From contig NZ_BMTD01000007.1 of NCBI RefSeq assembly GCF_014649495.1, positions 186,001 to 250,000 of the forward strand: a stretch of 64,000 nt of DNA, written 5' to 3'. Origin of the DNA: Streptomyces filipinensis. Its GTDB lineage: Bacteria; Actinomycetota; Actinomycetes; Streptomycetales; Streptomycetaceae. Positions 8,616-17,299 of this stretch are shown one piece after another. The position numbers and the translations under genes are program-made. The stretch's first letter is position 1. The number at the start of each line of letters is the position of its first letter. The notes beneath the pieces were generated by a model that was not told where the DNA came from, searched no databases, and saw only the letters and a program-made list of their open reading frames with translations.

Positions 8616-8897
8616 TCAGGTGGCGCGCGTGCCGCCTCCGCGGCGGATGCGGCCCAGCAGGTCCCGGTGGTACGCCGCGAGGCGGCCGGCGGGCACCGGG
8701 GCGGGACTGCCGGCGAGGGTGTACCAGGTGTCGCTGCCGGAGTGCTGGACGGCGACACGCGCGCTGCGGCCGTCGGACAGCAGGATGGTCGCGACGGTCA
8801 GGTCGCCGGTGATGACGCCGACCTCGTCGGTCAGCGCGCCGCCGGGGCCGGCGGTGACCCGGTCCACGTACCCGTCGATGCTGGGCGGGTTGTTCAT
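8616..8897 (-). CDS. Small hypothetical protein
   Basis: A 93-residue soluble protein without signal or membrane segment; I do not recognise a characterised family. The sequence is balanced and protein-like (GVITGDLTVATILLSDGRSA, QHSGSDTWYTLAG), with a probable small beta domain and a basic C-terminus (YHRDLLGRIRRGG). It starts at ATG 8897 and is read alone between the chitinase promoter and a DinB-like gene. Confidence 0.7.
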   Translation of the reverse strand: MNNPPSIDGYVDRVTAGPGGALTDEVGVITGDLTVATILLSDGRSARVAVQHSGSDTWYTLAGSPAPVPAGRLAAYHRDLLGRIRRGGGTRAT

Positions 8898-8998
8898 GGG
8901 CGCAGAGTTCCAGCTACCCGGCCGGCGGGCCCCGCGCCGCGCAGGTGCCGTCGGCGTGTGTCCCCTGTTGGGCGTGTGTCCCAGGCGCCGGCCGGGGC

Positions 8999-9679
8999 TC
9001 AGCCGAACAGGGGGAACCGGTCCGCCACCGTGCCCAGGGCGGCCCGTTCGGCCTCGGTGAGCGCGGCCCGCCCGGTGCCCACACGCGCGTAGTGCTCGTC
9101 GGACCAGTCCGGCAGGCCCGGCCGCCCGAGCAGGCCGTCCAGCGTGGTGCGCACCGCCGCCAGCCCCTCCGCGGCCGGGCCCGGTGCGTGCGGGAGGTGG
9201 ACGGTCAGGTCGAGGTGATGGACGGTCGCCTCCACCGCGAGGGTGATCAGCAGGTCCCCGGCCGTCAGTACGTGCCCCTGTGTGGCGACCGGCTGTGCGG
9301 GGTCGGCCGCCTCCGCCGCGTGCGCGGCCGCCGCCAGCGTCTCCAGATACAGGCCCTGGAGCTGACGGAAGTCAAGGAACATGCTGCCGTTCACCCGCAC
9401 CCAGCGCCGGCCGTTCGCCGCACCGACGGTGTCCGGCCGCCAGTCCCGCCAGTAGGTCACCGCGTTCCGGTCCACCGGCTCGTTCGCCGGTGTGTGCAGG
9501 GCCACGAGCGCGCGCTGGGCGTCGGTCACACAGTGGAAGACGAGGTCACGGACCGCCCAGCCGGTGCAGCCGGTCGGCAGCCAGGACTCCTCGTCGCTCA
9601 GGCCCGCGACGGCCGCGCGGGCCGCCTCGTACGCCGCGCGTACCGTCCGCGCCGGGCCGGCGCCGTCCCCTGCGCTCAT
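8999..9679 (-). CDS. Maleylpyruvate isomerase N-terminal / DinB-like family protein
   Basis: A 226-residue four-helix-bundle protein of the mycothiol-dependent maleylpyruvate isomerase N-terminal/DinB-like superfamily. Family features are the N-terminal helix ending in the GWAVRDLVFH motif (metal-ligand His) and the later VEATVHHLDL (His pair). Members are thiol-dependent metalloenzymes or of unknown role. ATG 9679 is preferred to the in-frame start at 9703 because AGGGGGAC precedes it. It lies 30 bases after the last gene of the ABC importer operon on the same strand and may be cotranscribed, but a functional link is speculative. Confidence 0.82.
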   Translation of the reverse strand: MSAGDGAGPARTVRAAYEAARAAVAGLSDEESWLPTGCTGWAVRDLVFHCVTDAQRALVALHTPANEPVDRNAVTYWRDWRPDTVGAANGRRWVRVNGSMFLDFRQLQGLYLETLAAAAHAAEAADPAQPVATQGHVLTAGDLLITLAVEATVHHLDLTVHLPHAPGPAAEGLAAVRTTLDGLLGRPGLPDWSDEHYARVGTGRAALTEAERAALGTVADRFPLFG

Positions 9680-9709
9680 GCGTCCCCCTGTCCCTCGGCT
9701 CACAGGCTC

Positions 9710-10525
9710 TCACACCCGGCTCGACGTCGCCGTGTCCGCGGACAGCCGCTGGGCGACGTAGATCGGGATCACCGACAGCAGCACCAGCACCGCGGCCACG
9801 ACGTTGACCACCGGGGCCTGTTGAGGCCGCGTCATGTTCTCGAAGATCCAGATGGGCAGGGTCTCGATGCCGGGTCCCGCGGTGAACGTGGTGACCACGA
9901 TCTCGTCGAAGGAGAGGGCGAAAGCGAGCAGGGCGCCCGCCAGCAGTGCGGAGCGGACGAGCGGGAAGGTGACGTCGGCGAAGGCGCGGAAGGTCGTCGC
10001 GCCGAGGTCCATGGCCGCCTCCTCGTACGAGGCGGCCGTACGGCGCAGCCGCGCGACGACGTTGTTGAACACCACCACGATGCAGAACGTGGCGTGGCCG
10101 ACGATCACCGTGAAGAGCCCCAGGCCCACGCCGAGCGGCTCCAGCACCGTGCTGAAGGCCGAGTTGAGGGCGATGCCGGTGACGATGCCGGGCAGCGCGA
10201 TCGGCAGGACCACGATGAACGACACGGTGTCGCGGCCGAAGAAGCGGTGCCGGGCCACGGCGAACGCGATGAGCGTGCCGAGCACGAGCGCGATCGCGGT
10301 GGCCCCGAGTCCCGCCTTGACGGAGACCCACAGCGCCTGCCGGGCACCGGTGTTGTGCGCGGCCACCGACCACCAGTGCCAGGTCAGTCCCGGCGGGGGC
10401 CAGCTCGCGCTGCGGTCGGGGTTGAGGGAGTTCACGAGGACGAGCAGCAGCGGGACGTAGATCACCGCGAAACCGAGCCCGGCGCCGGTGCGCAGGGCGA
10501 TGCGCGCGGTGCGGCTGAGATGCAT
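9710..10525 (-). CDS. potC: Spermidine/putrescine-type ABC transporter permease (PotC-like)
   Basis: Inner-membrane permease of 271 residues with about six transmembrane helices. The binding-protein-dependent transport EAA loop is visible (EEAAMDLGATTFRAFADVTF), which docks onto the ATPase. The PotC-like C-terminal region (FALSFDEIVVTTFTAGPGIE) is characteristic. It is the last of four importer genes on this strand; it begins 39 bases after the PotB-like gene. Relatives import polyamines, but also GABA or other cationic compounds, so the substrate is inferred only at the family level. Confidence 0.9.
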   Translation of the reverse strand: MHLSRTARIALRTGAGLGFAVIYVPLLLVLVNSLNPDRSASWPPPGLTWHWWSVAAHNTGARQALWVSVKAGLGATAIALVLGTLIAFAVARHRFFGRDTVSFIVVLPIALPGIVTGIALNSAFSTVLEPLGVGLGLFTVIVGHATFCIVVVFNNVVARLRRTAASYEEAAMDLGATTFRAFADVTFPLVRSALLAGALLAFALSFDEIVVTTFTAGPGIETLPIWIFENMTRPQQAPVVNVVAAVLVLLSVIPIYVAQRLSADTATSSRV

Positions 10526-10564
10526 GGCGCTCTTCTCTCCGGGGTGTTCCGGCGTACCGGACGG

Positions 10565-11458
10565 CTACAGGCTGTGCAGGGCGCCGGTGCGACGGATCGC
10601 CAGCAGGTACAGGACGATCACGACGACCGGTACGGTGCCGAGCGCGGCGGCCATGGGCAGGTTGAGTTCGATGTTGGAGTACACGAGGTTGCCGATCAGC
10701 TGCGTCTTGCCGCCGACGATCTGCACGGTGATGTAGTCACCGAGGCTCAGCGAGAAGGTGAACACCGAGCCGGCCGCGACCGACGGCAGCACCATCGGCA
10801 GGACCACCGAGCGGAAGGTCCGCCCGGCCCGCGCGCCGAGGTCGGCCGAGGCGTCGAGCAGGTTGGCCGGGAGCTGTTCGAGGGCCGTGTGGATCGGCAG
10901 GATCATGTACGGCAGCCACAGGTAGGTCAGGGTGAGGACGGTGGCCGGCAGCCCGAAGCCGGGACCGCTCAGCCCGAACGGCGCGAGCGTCCAGTCGGCG
11001 AGGCCGCCCTGGGACAGGATGAGCCGCCAGGCGTACACCTTGACCAGGTAACTCGCCCACAGCGGGGTGAGGATGGCCACCACGAGCAGCGGGCGCCACC
11101 GGGGCCGGGCCACACGCGCGGTGTAGAACGCCACCGGGAAGGCGATCAGCGCGCACAGCACCGTCACCGCGAGCGCCACGCCGGCACTGCGCAGGACGAC
11201 CTGCCGGAAGACGGGCGTGGTCAGCAGCTCGTGGAAGTTGTCCGTCGACCAGACCTTCACCACCTGGGAGGTGAAGGAGTTCGTCGTCCAGAACGCGGAG
11301 ACGAACAGCACCGCCAGCGAGCCGAGATAGAGGACGGCCAGCCACAGCAGGGGGGCGGTGAGCAGCAGGGTCAGCCGCAGGCGGGGCCTGCGGTGCAGGG
11401 TTCCGGCCAGCCGCCGGACGGTACCCCGGCCGGCGGCGGCCGTCGCGTCGGTCGTCAC
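10565..11458 (-). CDS. potB: Spermidine/putrescine-type ABC transporter permease (PotB-like)
   Basis: The second permease subunit, 297 residues, with about six membrane helices and the EAA loop (DASADLGARAGRTFRSVVLP). The N-terminus has a basic cytoplasmic leader of about 25 residues, then a hydrophobic helix (LLLTAPLLWLAVLYLGSLAV). The start lies 3 bases after the stop of the binding-protein gene, so translation is likely coupled. It should form the heterodimeric channel with the PotC-like subunit. Confidence 0.9.
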   Translation of the reverse strand: MTTDATAAAGRGTVRRLAGTLHRRPRLRLTLLLTAPLLWLAVLYLGSLAVLFVSAFWTTNSFTSQVVKVWSTDNFHELLTTPVFRQVVLRSAGVALAVTVLCALIAFPVAFYTARVARPRWRPLLVVAILTPLWASYLVKVYAWRLILSQGGLADWTLAPFGLSGPGFGLPATVLTLTYLWLPYMILPIHTALEQLPANLLDASADLGARAGRTFRSVVLPMVLPSVAAGSVFTFSLSLGDYITVQIVGGKTQLIGNLVYSNIELNLPMAAALGTVPVVVIVLYLLAIRRTGALHSL

Positions 11459-11461
11459 GCC

Positions 11462-12670
11462 TCAGCCCTTGATCTCGGTCCAGGCCTGCACCCACTTCGC
11501 GTACGGCACACACCGGACGTCCGTGCGGCCGTCCAGGCACTGCTCGATGGGCGTGTTCCAGAAGGCGATCTTCTTCCAGTAGCGCTCGTCGGCGGCGTGG
11601 TACACCGTGCAGAAGTTCTTGTCACTGGTCTCGGCACAGGCCTTGGAGCTGGCCGGTGCCTCGCCGAAGTACTCGGCGACCTGGGCGTTGACCTTGGGTG
11701 AGACGATCCAGTCGAGCCACTTGTAGGCGCAGTTGGGGTGTTTGGCCCTGGCGGAGACCATCCAGGTGTCGGACCAGCCGGTCGAACCCTCCTTGGGCAC
11801 CAGCGCTTTGACCTTGGCGCCCTCGGACGCGGCGAGGCTGGCGATGACCTGCCAGGTGGTGCCGACCACCGAGTCACCGCTCTTGAAGGCGGAGACCTCC
11901 TTGAGGTAGTCGCTCCAGTACTCGCCCACGTCGGCGTTCTGCCGCTTCAGCAGGGCCACGGCCGCGTCGAACTGCTTCTGGTCGAGCGCGTACGGGTCCT
12001 TGATCTTCAGCTCCGGCCTGGTGGCCTTGAGGTAGAGGGCCGCGTCGGCGATGTAGATCGGCGAGTCGTAGGCGGTGACATGACCCTTGTACCTGGCGGC
12101 GCCCTCGAAGACGGCCGACCAGGAGGTGGGCGCGGGCTTGACCTTCTCGGTGTTGTACATCAGCAGGTTGGCGCCGCGGCCGTGCGGGATGCCGTACATC
12201 TGGCCCTTCACCGAGTTCCAGGCGCCGTTCTTCAGCCCGCTGAAGACGTCCTTGTAGTGGGGTACGAGGGCGGTGTTGACGGGGGCGGCGTCGCCGGAGG
12301 CGATCAGGCGCAGGGAGGCGTCGCCGGAGGCGGAGACCGCGTCGTACTCACCGGTCTTCATCAGCTTGACCATCTCGTCGGAGCTGGCCGCGACCTTCGA
12401 GTGGACCTGACAGCCCGTCTGCTTCTCGAAGTCGCTGACCCAGTCCACCTTGGGGTCGTCGGAGCCGTCCTCGACATAGCCGGCCCAGGCGATCAGGTCG
12501 ACCTGGCCCTCCGTCCTGCCGAGCTTGGTCGGGGCCTTGAGGTCGGGCGGGTTGAGTCCGGTGGCGGACGAGCCGCCCGAGCCGGAGGAGTCGCAGGCGG
12601 CGGCGAGCAGCAGCGCGGCGGCCGCGGCGGCGGCCCGGGGGATGCGGTTGAGGCGCACGACGTACTCCAT
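11462..12670 (-). CDS. potD: Polyamine-type ABC transporter substrate-binding lipoprotein (PotD-like)
   Basis: Extracellular solute-binding protein of 402 residues. The signal peptide ends in a lipobox (LLLAAAC, Cys near residue 26), so it is anchored to the membrane. The mature protein follows the PotD/PotF plan (EGQVDLIAWAGYVEDG at the N-terminus, then GIPHGRGANLLMYNTEKV). The frame is open far upstream inside the ATPase gene, but ATG 12670 begins just before the signal peptide, 41 bases after the ATPase stop. It would deliver a polyamine-like cation to the two permeases encoded downstream. Confidence 0.9.
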   Translation of the reverse strand: MEYVVRLNRIPRAAAAAAALLLAAACDSSGSGGSSATGLNPPDLKAPTKLGRTEGQVDLIAWAGYVEDGSDDPKVDWVSDFEKQTGCQVHSKVAASSDEMVKLMKTGEYDAVSASGDASLRLIASGDAAPVNTALVPHYKDVFSGLKNGAWNSVKGQMYGIPHGRGANLLMYNTEKVKPAPTSWSAVFEGAARYKGHVTAYDSPIYIADAALYLKATRPELKIKDPYALDQKQFDAAVALLKRQNADVGEYWSDYLKEVSAFKSGDSVVGTTWQVIASLAASEGAKVKALVPKEGSTGWSDTWMVSARAKHPNCAYKWLDWIVSPKVNAQVAEYFGEAPASSKACAETSDKNFCTVYHAADERYWKKIAFWNTPIEQCLDGRTDVRCVPYAKWVQAWTEIKG

Positions 12671-12711
12671 GGGGACGTGAAAGGCCGGGGGGAGGGAGGT
12701 CGGGGGAGAGG

Positions 12712-13743
12712 TCAGGAGGGCAGCCGGACGGCGTGCCGGCGGTGCCACGTCAGGCGCGCCCGGGTGCCGCGGTAGGCGGCGACGTCCTCGGAGGAGGTCT
12801 CCAGGTTCTGCTGGAGCGCGGTGAGCCGGCCGCCGCCGTCGAGGTCGACCAGGAAGCGGGTGGCGTCGCCGAGGTAGACGACCTCGGCGACCGTGCCGGT
12901 CACGGAGGTGTGGTCCGGCTGGTCGGCCTCGGCGGACTCCTTCAGGACGCGGATCTTCTCCGGCCGGATGTTGTAGGTGCCCGGGGTACCGACGACCCGG
13001 TGGGCCGTCTCGCCGTCGAGCAGGTTCGAGGTGCCGACGAAGGAGGCGACGAAGGGGGTCGCGGGGCGTTCGTATATCTCCGCGGGCGTGCCCACCTGGG
13101 CGATGCGGCCCCGCTCGAAGACGGCGATGCGGTCGCTCATCGTCAGGGCCTCCTCCTGGTCGTGGGTGACGAAGACGAAGGTGATGCCGACCTCCCGCTG
13201 GATCGCCTTCAGCTCCACCTGCATCTGTTCGCGCAGTTTCAGGTCGAGGGCGCCGAGGGGTTCGTCCAGCAGCAGCACCCGGGGCCGGCCGACGAGCGCG
13301 CGGGCGAGGGCGACGCGCTGGCGCTGGCCGCCGGAGAGCTGGGCCGGGCGCCGCTGGCCGTAGCCCTCCAGGCGGACCTCGGCGAGGGCCTTGCGGGCGC
13401 GGACGAGCCGTTCGGCCTTCGGGACCTTGCGGACCTTGAGGGCGTAGGCGACGTTCTGCTCGACCGTCATGTGCGGGAAGAGGGCGTAGTCCTGGAAGAC
13501 CGTGTGCACGTCCCGCTCGAACGGGGCGAGGCCGGTGACCTCCTGGCCGGCGAGTTCGATCCGGCCCCGGTCCGGTGACTCGAACCCGGCGAGGAGCCGG
13601 AGGACGGTCGTCTTGCCGGAGCCGGAGGGCCCCAGCATCGAGAAGAACTCCCCGTCCCGGATCTCCAGGTCGACGCCGGCTACCGCGGTCGTCTCGCCGA
13701 ACGCCTTCCACAGGTCCTGCAGCCGGATCGCAATTCCCTCCAT
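12712..13743 (-). CDS. potA: Spermidine/putrescine-type ABC transporter ATPase (PotA-like)
   Basis: Cytoplasmic ATPase subunit of 343 residues and first gene of the importer operon. Motifs in order: Walker A GPSGSGKTT near residue 38, Q loop (VFQDYALFPHMTV), signature LSGGQRQRVALARAL, Walker B VLLLDEPLGALD, switch His in FVTHDQEEA, then a TOBE domain (NIRPEKIRVL). ATG 13743 is chosen because an AAAGG stands upstream and family sequence starts there; the frame runs to 13794. It is divergent from the GntR-family gene, with a palindromic region between them. Confidence 0.93.
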   Translation of the reverse strand: MEGIAIRLQDLWKAFGETTAVAGVDLEIRDGEFFSMLGPSGSGKTTVLRLLAGFESPDRGRIELAGQEVTGLAPFERDVHTVFQDYALFPHMTVEQNVAYALKVRKVPKAERLVRARKALAEVRLEGYGQRRPAQLSGGQRQRVALARALVGRPRVLLLDEPLGALDLKLREQMQVELKAIQREVGITFVFVTHDQEEALTMSDRIAVFERGRIAQVGTPAEIYERPATPFVASFVGTSNLLDGETAHRVVGTPGTYNIRPEKIRVLKESAEADQPDHTSVTGTVAEVVYLGDATRFLVDLDGGGRLTALQQNLETSSEDVAAYRGTRARLTWHRRHAVRLPS

Positions 13744-13803
13744 ACGGGAACCTTTCTGGCGCGCTGTACGTTGACAGCAAACATATGAAGTCATAGTTCT
13801 AAG

Positions 13804-13832
13804 CTCAAGGTCCCCTTAAGGTAAAGCTTGAG
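13804..13832. promoter_or_regulatory. Nested palindrome between importer operon and GntR-family gene
   Basis: CTCAAG (13804-13809) and CTTGAG (13827-13832) are complementary and nearly concentric with the inner palindrome CCTTAAGG (13814-13821). It lies directly upstream of the regulator start and 61 bases upstream of the potA-like start. Plausible operator for the adjacent GntR/FCD regulator controlling both transcripts. Confidence 0.55.
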
Positions 13833-13835
13833 TCA

Positions 13836-14594
13836 ATGCACGAGGTGGTGACCGTGATACAGCAGGAGAGCGACGGGACGGCCCGCAGGGCCGTCTTCAG
13901 TCCGGTGGACAACCGGGCCCGCGTGGACGCGGTCGTCCGCCGCCTCGGCGACGCCATAGAACTCGGCCTCCTCGCCGACGGTGAGCAGCTCCCCGGCGAG
14001 AGTGAGCTGGCCGCACGCCTCGGCGTCTCCACCGTGACCCTGCGCGAAGCGCTCATGGCCCTGCGGCAACAGGGCCTGGTCACCACCCGCCGGGGCCGCG
14101 GCGGCGGCAGCTTCGTCTCCCTCCCCGAGGTCCCCGCCGACGACCGGCTGCGGGCCCGGCTGCGCGGCTGGAGCACCGAGGAGCTGCGCGACCTGGGTGA
14201 CCACTGGGCCGCCCTGTCCGGCGCCGCCGCGCGGCTCGCCGCGCAGCGCACCGAACCCGAGGACCTCCGCCAACTCCGCCGCACCACCGAGGAGTTGACG
14301 CAGGCCCGGGACGCGGCGGCACGCAGCCGGCTGTACGGCCGCTTCCACGTCGAACTCGCGGCGGCCGCCCAGTCCGCCCGGCTCACCCGCGAACAGGTCG
14401 CCCTGCAGAGCGAGATCGGCGCACTGCTGTGCCTCGTCCTGGCCGATGGCGCATATCGTGAAGAAGTTGCGGACCGTCACCGCTCCGTGATCTCCGCCGT
14501 GCAGGATGGGGCCCACGAAACGGCCGGCACGCTGGCCGAGCGGTGCGTCCGGGAGTCGACGGCGCGGCTCGTCGCCGTACGCCTCGCCCTCTGA
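13836..14594 (+). CDS. GntR-family (FadR/FCD subfamily) regulator
   Basis: A 252-residue ligand-responsive repressor. The winged HTH is at about residues 30-95 (ELAARLGVSTVTLREALMAL, then LVTTRRGRGGGSFV); an all-helical FCD domain occupies about 105-235 and normally binds a carboxylate or other metabolite through a metal site. GTG 13854, preceded by GAGGTGG, is an alternative start. It is divergent from the polyamine-type importer and 37 bases upstream of the Cache protein gene, so it probably controls uptake and the sensor protein together. Confidence 0.87.
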   Translation: MHEVVTVIQQESDGTARRAVFSPVDNRARVDAVVRRLGDAIELGLLADGEQLPGESELAARLGVSTVTLREALMALRQQGLVTTRRGRGGGSFVSLPEVPADDRLRARLRGWSTEELRDLGDHWAALSGAAARLAAQRTEPEDLRQLRRTTEELTQARDAAARSRLYGRFHVELAAAAQSARLTREQVALQSEIGALLCLVLADGAYREEVADRHRSVISAVQDGAHETAGTLAERCVRESTARLVAVRLAL

Positions 14595-14631
14595 CCGCAC
14601 CGCGTCCGGTTCCCGTCCGCTGGAGGACACC

Positions 14632-15393
14632 ATGGGCGTCAGGCCCGGGCTCGCCACTCTCGGCGCGGAGCCGGAGACATGGGTGGCCACGCAGGTCGGC
14701 GGTGCGCTGGAAGCCGTCTTCGAGACCGTCGCCGCCACCCGCGCCGACACGGAGGCCCTGCTGCACCGGGTGGCCGCCCAGGGCCGGCGGCCCGCCAGCG
14801 CCGACCTCGCCGCCCTGCGCCCCGGACTGCATCTGCACCTGACCCGTGAGAAACTGGTCTCCGGCGTCGGTTTCGTCGCGGCCCCCGGCCTGCTCACCGA
14901 CGTGCCCGCCTGGCTGGAGTGGTGGCAGTCGGGCGCACACGGTGACGTACGCCCGCTCCTGCTCGATCTCGACCCCGGCCGGTCGGCGTACTCCGACTAC
15001 ACGCACTGGGACTGGTTCGCGCTGCCCCGCGACACCGGGCGCCGGGCGGTGGCCGGACCGTACGTCGACTACCTCTGCTCCGACGAGTACAGCCTGACCC
15101 TGTCCGAACCCGTCCGGCTTCAGGGCGGGTTCGCCGGAGTGGCCGCCGCCGACGTCTACCTGCGGCACTTCGAGACGGCCGTCCTCCCGCTGCTGCGGCG
15201 GCTGTCCCGCCCCGCCCATCTCGTCAACGCCCGGGGCCGGGTCGCCGCCTCCGCCGACCCCGCCCATCTGGCCGGCTCCCTCACCAAGGGCCCGGACTTC
15301 GGTGCACTCCTCAGCGCGGCACGGCCCGGCGTGTACGGCGGCATGCGCCTGGTGCCGTGCCGGGGCGTGCCCCTCGTGCTGGTGCTCGCCTGA
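14632..15393 (+). CDS. Cache (PDC-like) sensor-domain protein
   Basis: A 253-residue protein resembling stand-alone Cache domains, extracytoplasmic sensor folds that bind amino acids, amines or carboxylates. Visible marks: the ligand-pocket-like YTHWDWFALPRDTGRRAV with following GPYVDYLCSDEYSLTLSEPV, and FAGVAAADVYLRHFE, the usual Cache ending. There is no signal peptide or membrane helix, so it may act in the cytoplasm. ATG 14632 has GGAGG upstream. It follows the GntR-family gene in one likely operon and faces the polyamine-type importer; a ligand shared with that importer is a reasonable guess. Confidence 0.75.
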   Translation: MGVRPGLATLGAEPETWVATQVGGALEAVFETVAATRADTEALLHRVAAQGRRPASADLAALRPGLHLHLTREKLVSGVGFVAAPGLLTDVPAWLEWWQSGAHGDVRPLLLDLDPGRSAYSDYTHWDWFALPRDTGRRAVAGPYVDYLCSDEYSLTLSEPVRLQGGFAGVAAADVYLRHFETAVLPLLRRLSRPAHLVNARGRVAASADPAHLAGSLTKGPDFGALLSAARPGVYGGMRLVPCRGVPLVLVLA

Positions 15394-15406
15394 CGCGGCG
15401 GGCGGC

Positions 15407-16015
15407 TCAGTCGCGCTCCGGGTCCCGGTACGGCACGCGGGTCAGCTCCTGGACCTCGCCGACCGTGCCCCACTCGTTGCCGCCCAGCCGGGACAGCGGC
15501 CGCAGCCGCCCGATGTCGGGCCGACCGTCCACCAGCACGTCCTCGCGGACCGCGGCGTGCACGACCCGGCCGAACACCACCGTCGAATCGCCCAGGCGCA
15601 GCGTCGAGTGCAGCGTGCATTCCAGGGCGACCGGGGACGCGGCCACCCGTGGCGGCCGCACCCGCAGCGACGGCTCCCGCTCGATGCCCACGGCGTCGAA
15701 CTCGCCCCGGTCACGGGGGAAGTCGGTGGCCGTCGCGTTGATCTCGGCGAAGAGCGGCTCGGGTGCGAAGTTCACGACGAACTCGCCGGTGTCCTCGGCA
15801 TTGCGCAGCGAGTCCTTCCGGCCCACCGACGTGAACTGGACGACCGGCGGATCGGTGCAGGCCACGGTGAAGAACGAGTGCGGGGCCAGGTTCGCCGTCT
15901 CGCCGTCCGGAGCCAGGGTCGAGACCCAGGCGATCGGCCGGGGGACGACGACGGCCGTGAGCAGACGGTAGAACGCCCCGGCGCCCATGGACTCGGGTGA
16001 GTAGTCGACGCGCAT
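15407..16015 (-). CDS. Flavin reductase-like (FMN-binding split barrel) protein
   Basis: A 202-residue protein of the flavin-reductase-like split-barrel family, which binds FMN and reduces flavin or an attached substrate. Motifs include the N-terminal RLLTAVVVPRPIAWVSTLAP with NLAPHSFF shortly after, and the FVVNFAP strand in the dimer interface. It starts at ATG 16015 and is divergent from the EamA transporter gene with about 100 bases between. No partner oxygenase is encoded next to it, so the acceptor is unknown. Confidence 0.85.
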   Translation of the reverse strand: MRVDYSPESMGAGAFYRLLTAVVVPRPIAWVSTLAPDGETANLAPHSFFTVACTDPPVVQFTSVGRKDSLRNAEDTGEFVVNFAPEPLFAEINATATDFPRDRGEFDAVGIEREPSLRVRPPRVAASPVALECTLHSTLRLGDSTVVFGRVVHAAVREDVLVDGRPDIGRLRPLSRLGGNEWGTVGEVQELTRVPYRDPERD

Positions 16016-16119
16016 GACAGCACGCTAGGCGGTGGCGCGGACAGGCGTGCCACCCGCCCCCCGTTGATCACCGACCGGTCCGCCGCCTAGGGTGCGAGGC
16101 CAGCCGCACAAGGAGCCCG

Positions 16120-17058
16120 ATACCCATCAGCCCCCGCCCCACCCTTCGCGCACGCACCGCACCAGCCCTCGTCCGGGGACTGGGCACCGTACCCGCCCCG
16201 GGGCTCGTCCTCGGCGGAATCCTCGGCCTGCAGGGCGGAGCCGCGCTGACGACCCGTCTCTACCCCGCCGTGGGACCGGCCGGCGTGGTGACCCTGCGGC
16301 TCGCCGTCGCCGCGCTGGTCCTCACCAGCCTGTGGCGGCCCCGGGTCCGCGGCGGCCGGGCCGGTCTGGGCATCGCGGTGGCGGCCGGAACGCTGCTCGC
16401 CGTGCACCATCTCGCGTACTACGAGGCGGTCGCCCGGCTGCCGCTGGGCGCCGCCACCACCCTGGAGTTCCTCGGCCCGTTCGCCCTCGCCCTGTGCGGC
16501 TCGCGCCGGGCTCCCGACCTGCTGTGGGCAGGCCTCGCCGCCGCGGGTGTGCTCCTGCTCAGCGGCTCCGGTACGGCCCTGGACCCCACCGGCGTCGCCT
16601 GCGCCACCCTGGCCGGTTGCTGCTGGGGCGGATACATCCTGGTCGGCAGACGGCTGGCCCTGTGCGTCCCCGACGGCGGCGGCCTCGCGCTGGCCGTCAC
16701 CTGGGCAGCGCTGCTCAGCCTTCCCTGCGGCATCACCCAGGCGGGCACCCGCCTTCTGGACCCGGGCACACTCACCCTGGCCGCGGCGGTCGCCGTCCTC
16801 TCCAGCGTCGTGCCCTACACGTTCCAGCTGGAAGCCCTGCGCCGCCTCACGCCGCGCGTCTTCGGCGTGCTCACCAGCCTGGAACCGGCGATCGGTGCCC
16901 TGGTCGGCCTGCTCTTCCTCGGCCAGCACCTCGCCGCGGCCCAGTGGGCGGGAGTGGCGGCGGTGGGGCTCGCCTCGCTGGGGGCGACGCGCGGGGAGGG
17001 GCGGGAAGACGGGGCGCGAGCCACCGCCCACGCCGAGGCCGGCGCCCGGGAGGGGTAG
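16120..17058 (+). CDS. EamA-family exporter (RhtA-like), apparent AUA start
   Basis: A ten-helix drug/metabolite permease of 312 residues, similar in layout to RhtA-type amino-acid exporters. Two EamA repeats are visible, each about 140 residues; YTFQLEALRRLTPRVFGVLTSLEPA in two steps marks the second (residues about 228-252). The first ATG, GTG or TTG in this frame is GTG 16270, which would delete the first helix (GLVLGGILGLQGGAAL). A clear AAGGAG at 16110-16115 is followed four bases later by ATA and ten bases later by ATC, in frame with the whole protein. I therefore place the start at ATA 16120; a sequence error changing ATG to ATA is the alternative. Confidence 0.75.
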   Translation: MPISPRPTLRARTAPALVRGLGTVPAPGLVLGGILGLQGGAALTTRLYPAVGPAGVVTLRLAVAALVLTSLWRPRVRGGRAGLGIAVAAGTLLAVHHLAYYEAVARLPLGAATTLEFLGPFALALCGSRRAPDLLWAGLAAAGVLLLSGSGTALDPTGVACATLAGCCWGGYILVGRRLALCVPDGGGLALAVTWAALLSLPCGITQAGTRLLDPGTLTLAAAVAVLSSVVPYTFQLEALRRLTPRVFGVLTSLEPAIGALVGLLFLGQHLAAAQWAGVAAVGLASLGATRGEGREDGARATAHAEAGAREG

Positions 17059-17167
17059 GGCAGGCCTGATCGGCCCAGCGGTCCACCGGGACGCGATGAC
17101 ACCGAGGCCGCCGAGCGCGTGAGGGCCGCGGTCCGGCCGGCGGGGCACCGGCAGGCGAAAGGGGAGT

Positions 17168-17206
17168 GGGCCGCGCCCCGCCCCGCACCGGTGCGGGGCG
17201 CGGCCC
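17168..17206. terminator. Strong bidirectional hairpin
   Basis: GGGCCGCGCCCC (17168-17179) pairs perfectly with GGGGCGCGGCCC (17195-17206), and the intervening 15 bases contain a further GCACCGGTGC palindrome. It lies between the convergent EamA and thioesterase genes and could end both transcripts. Confidence 0.65.
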
Positions 17207-17299
17207 GCACCGTCACCTTCGTCAGCGGCAGGGACGGGGTGTGTCCCGCGACCGGTCCCGCGCCGGCCTTCCCGAGCGGTGGAACACCGGCCCCTGTCG

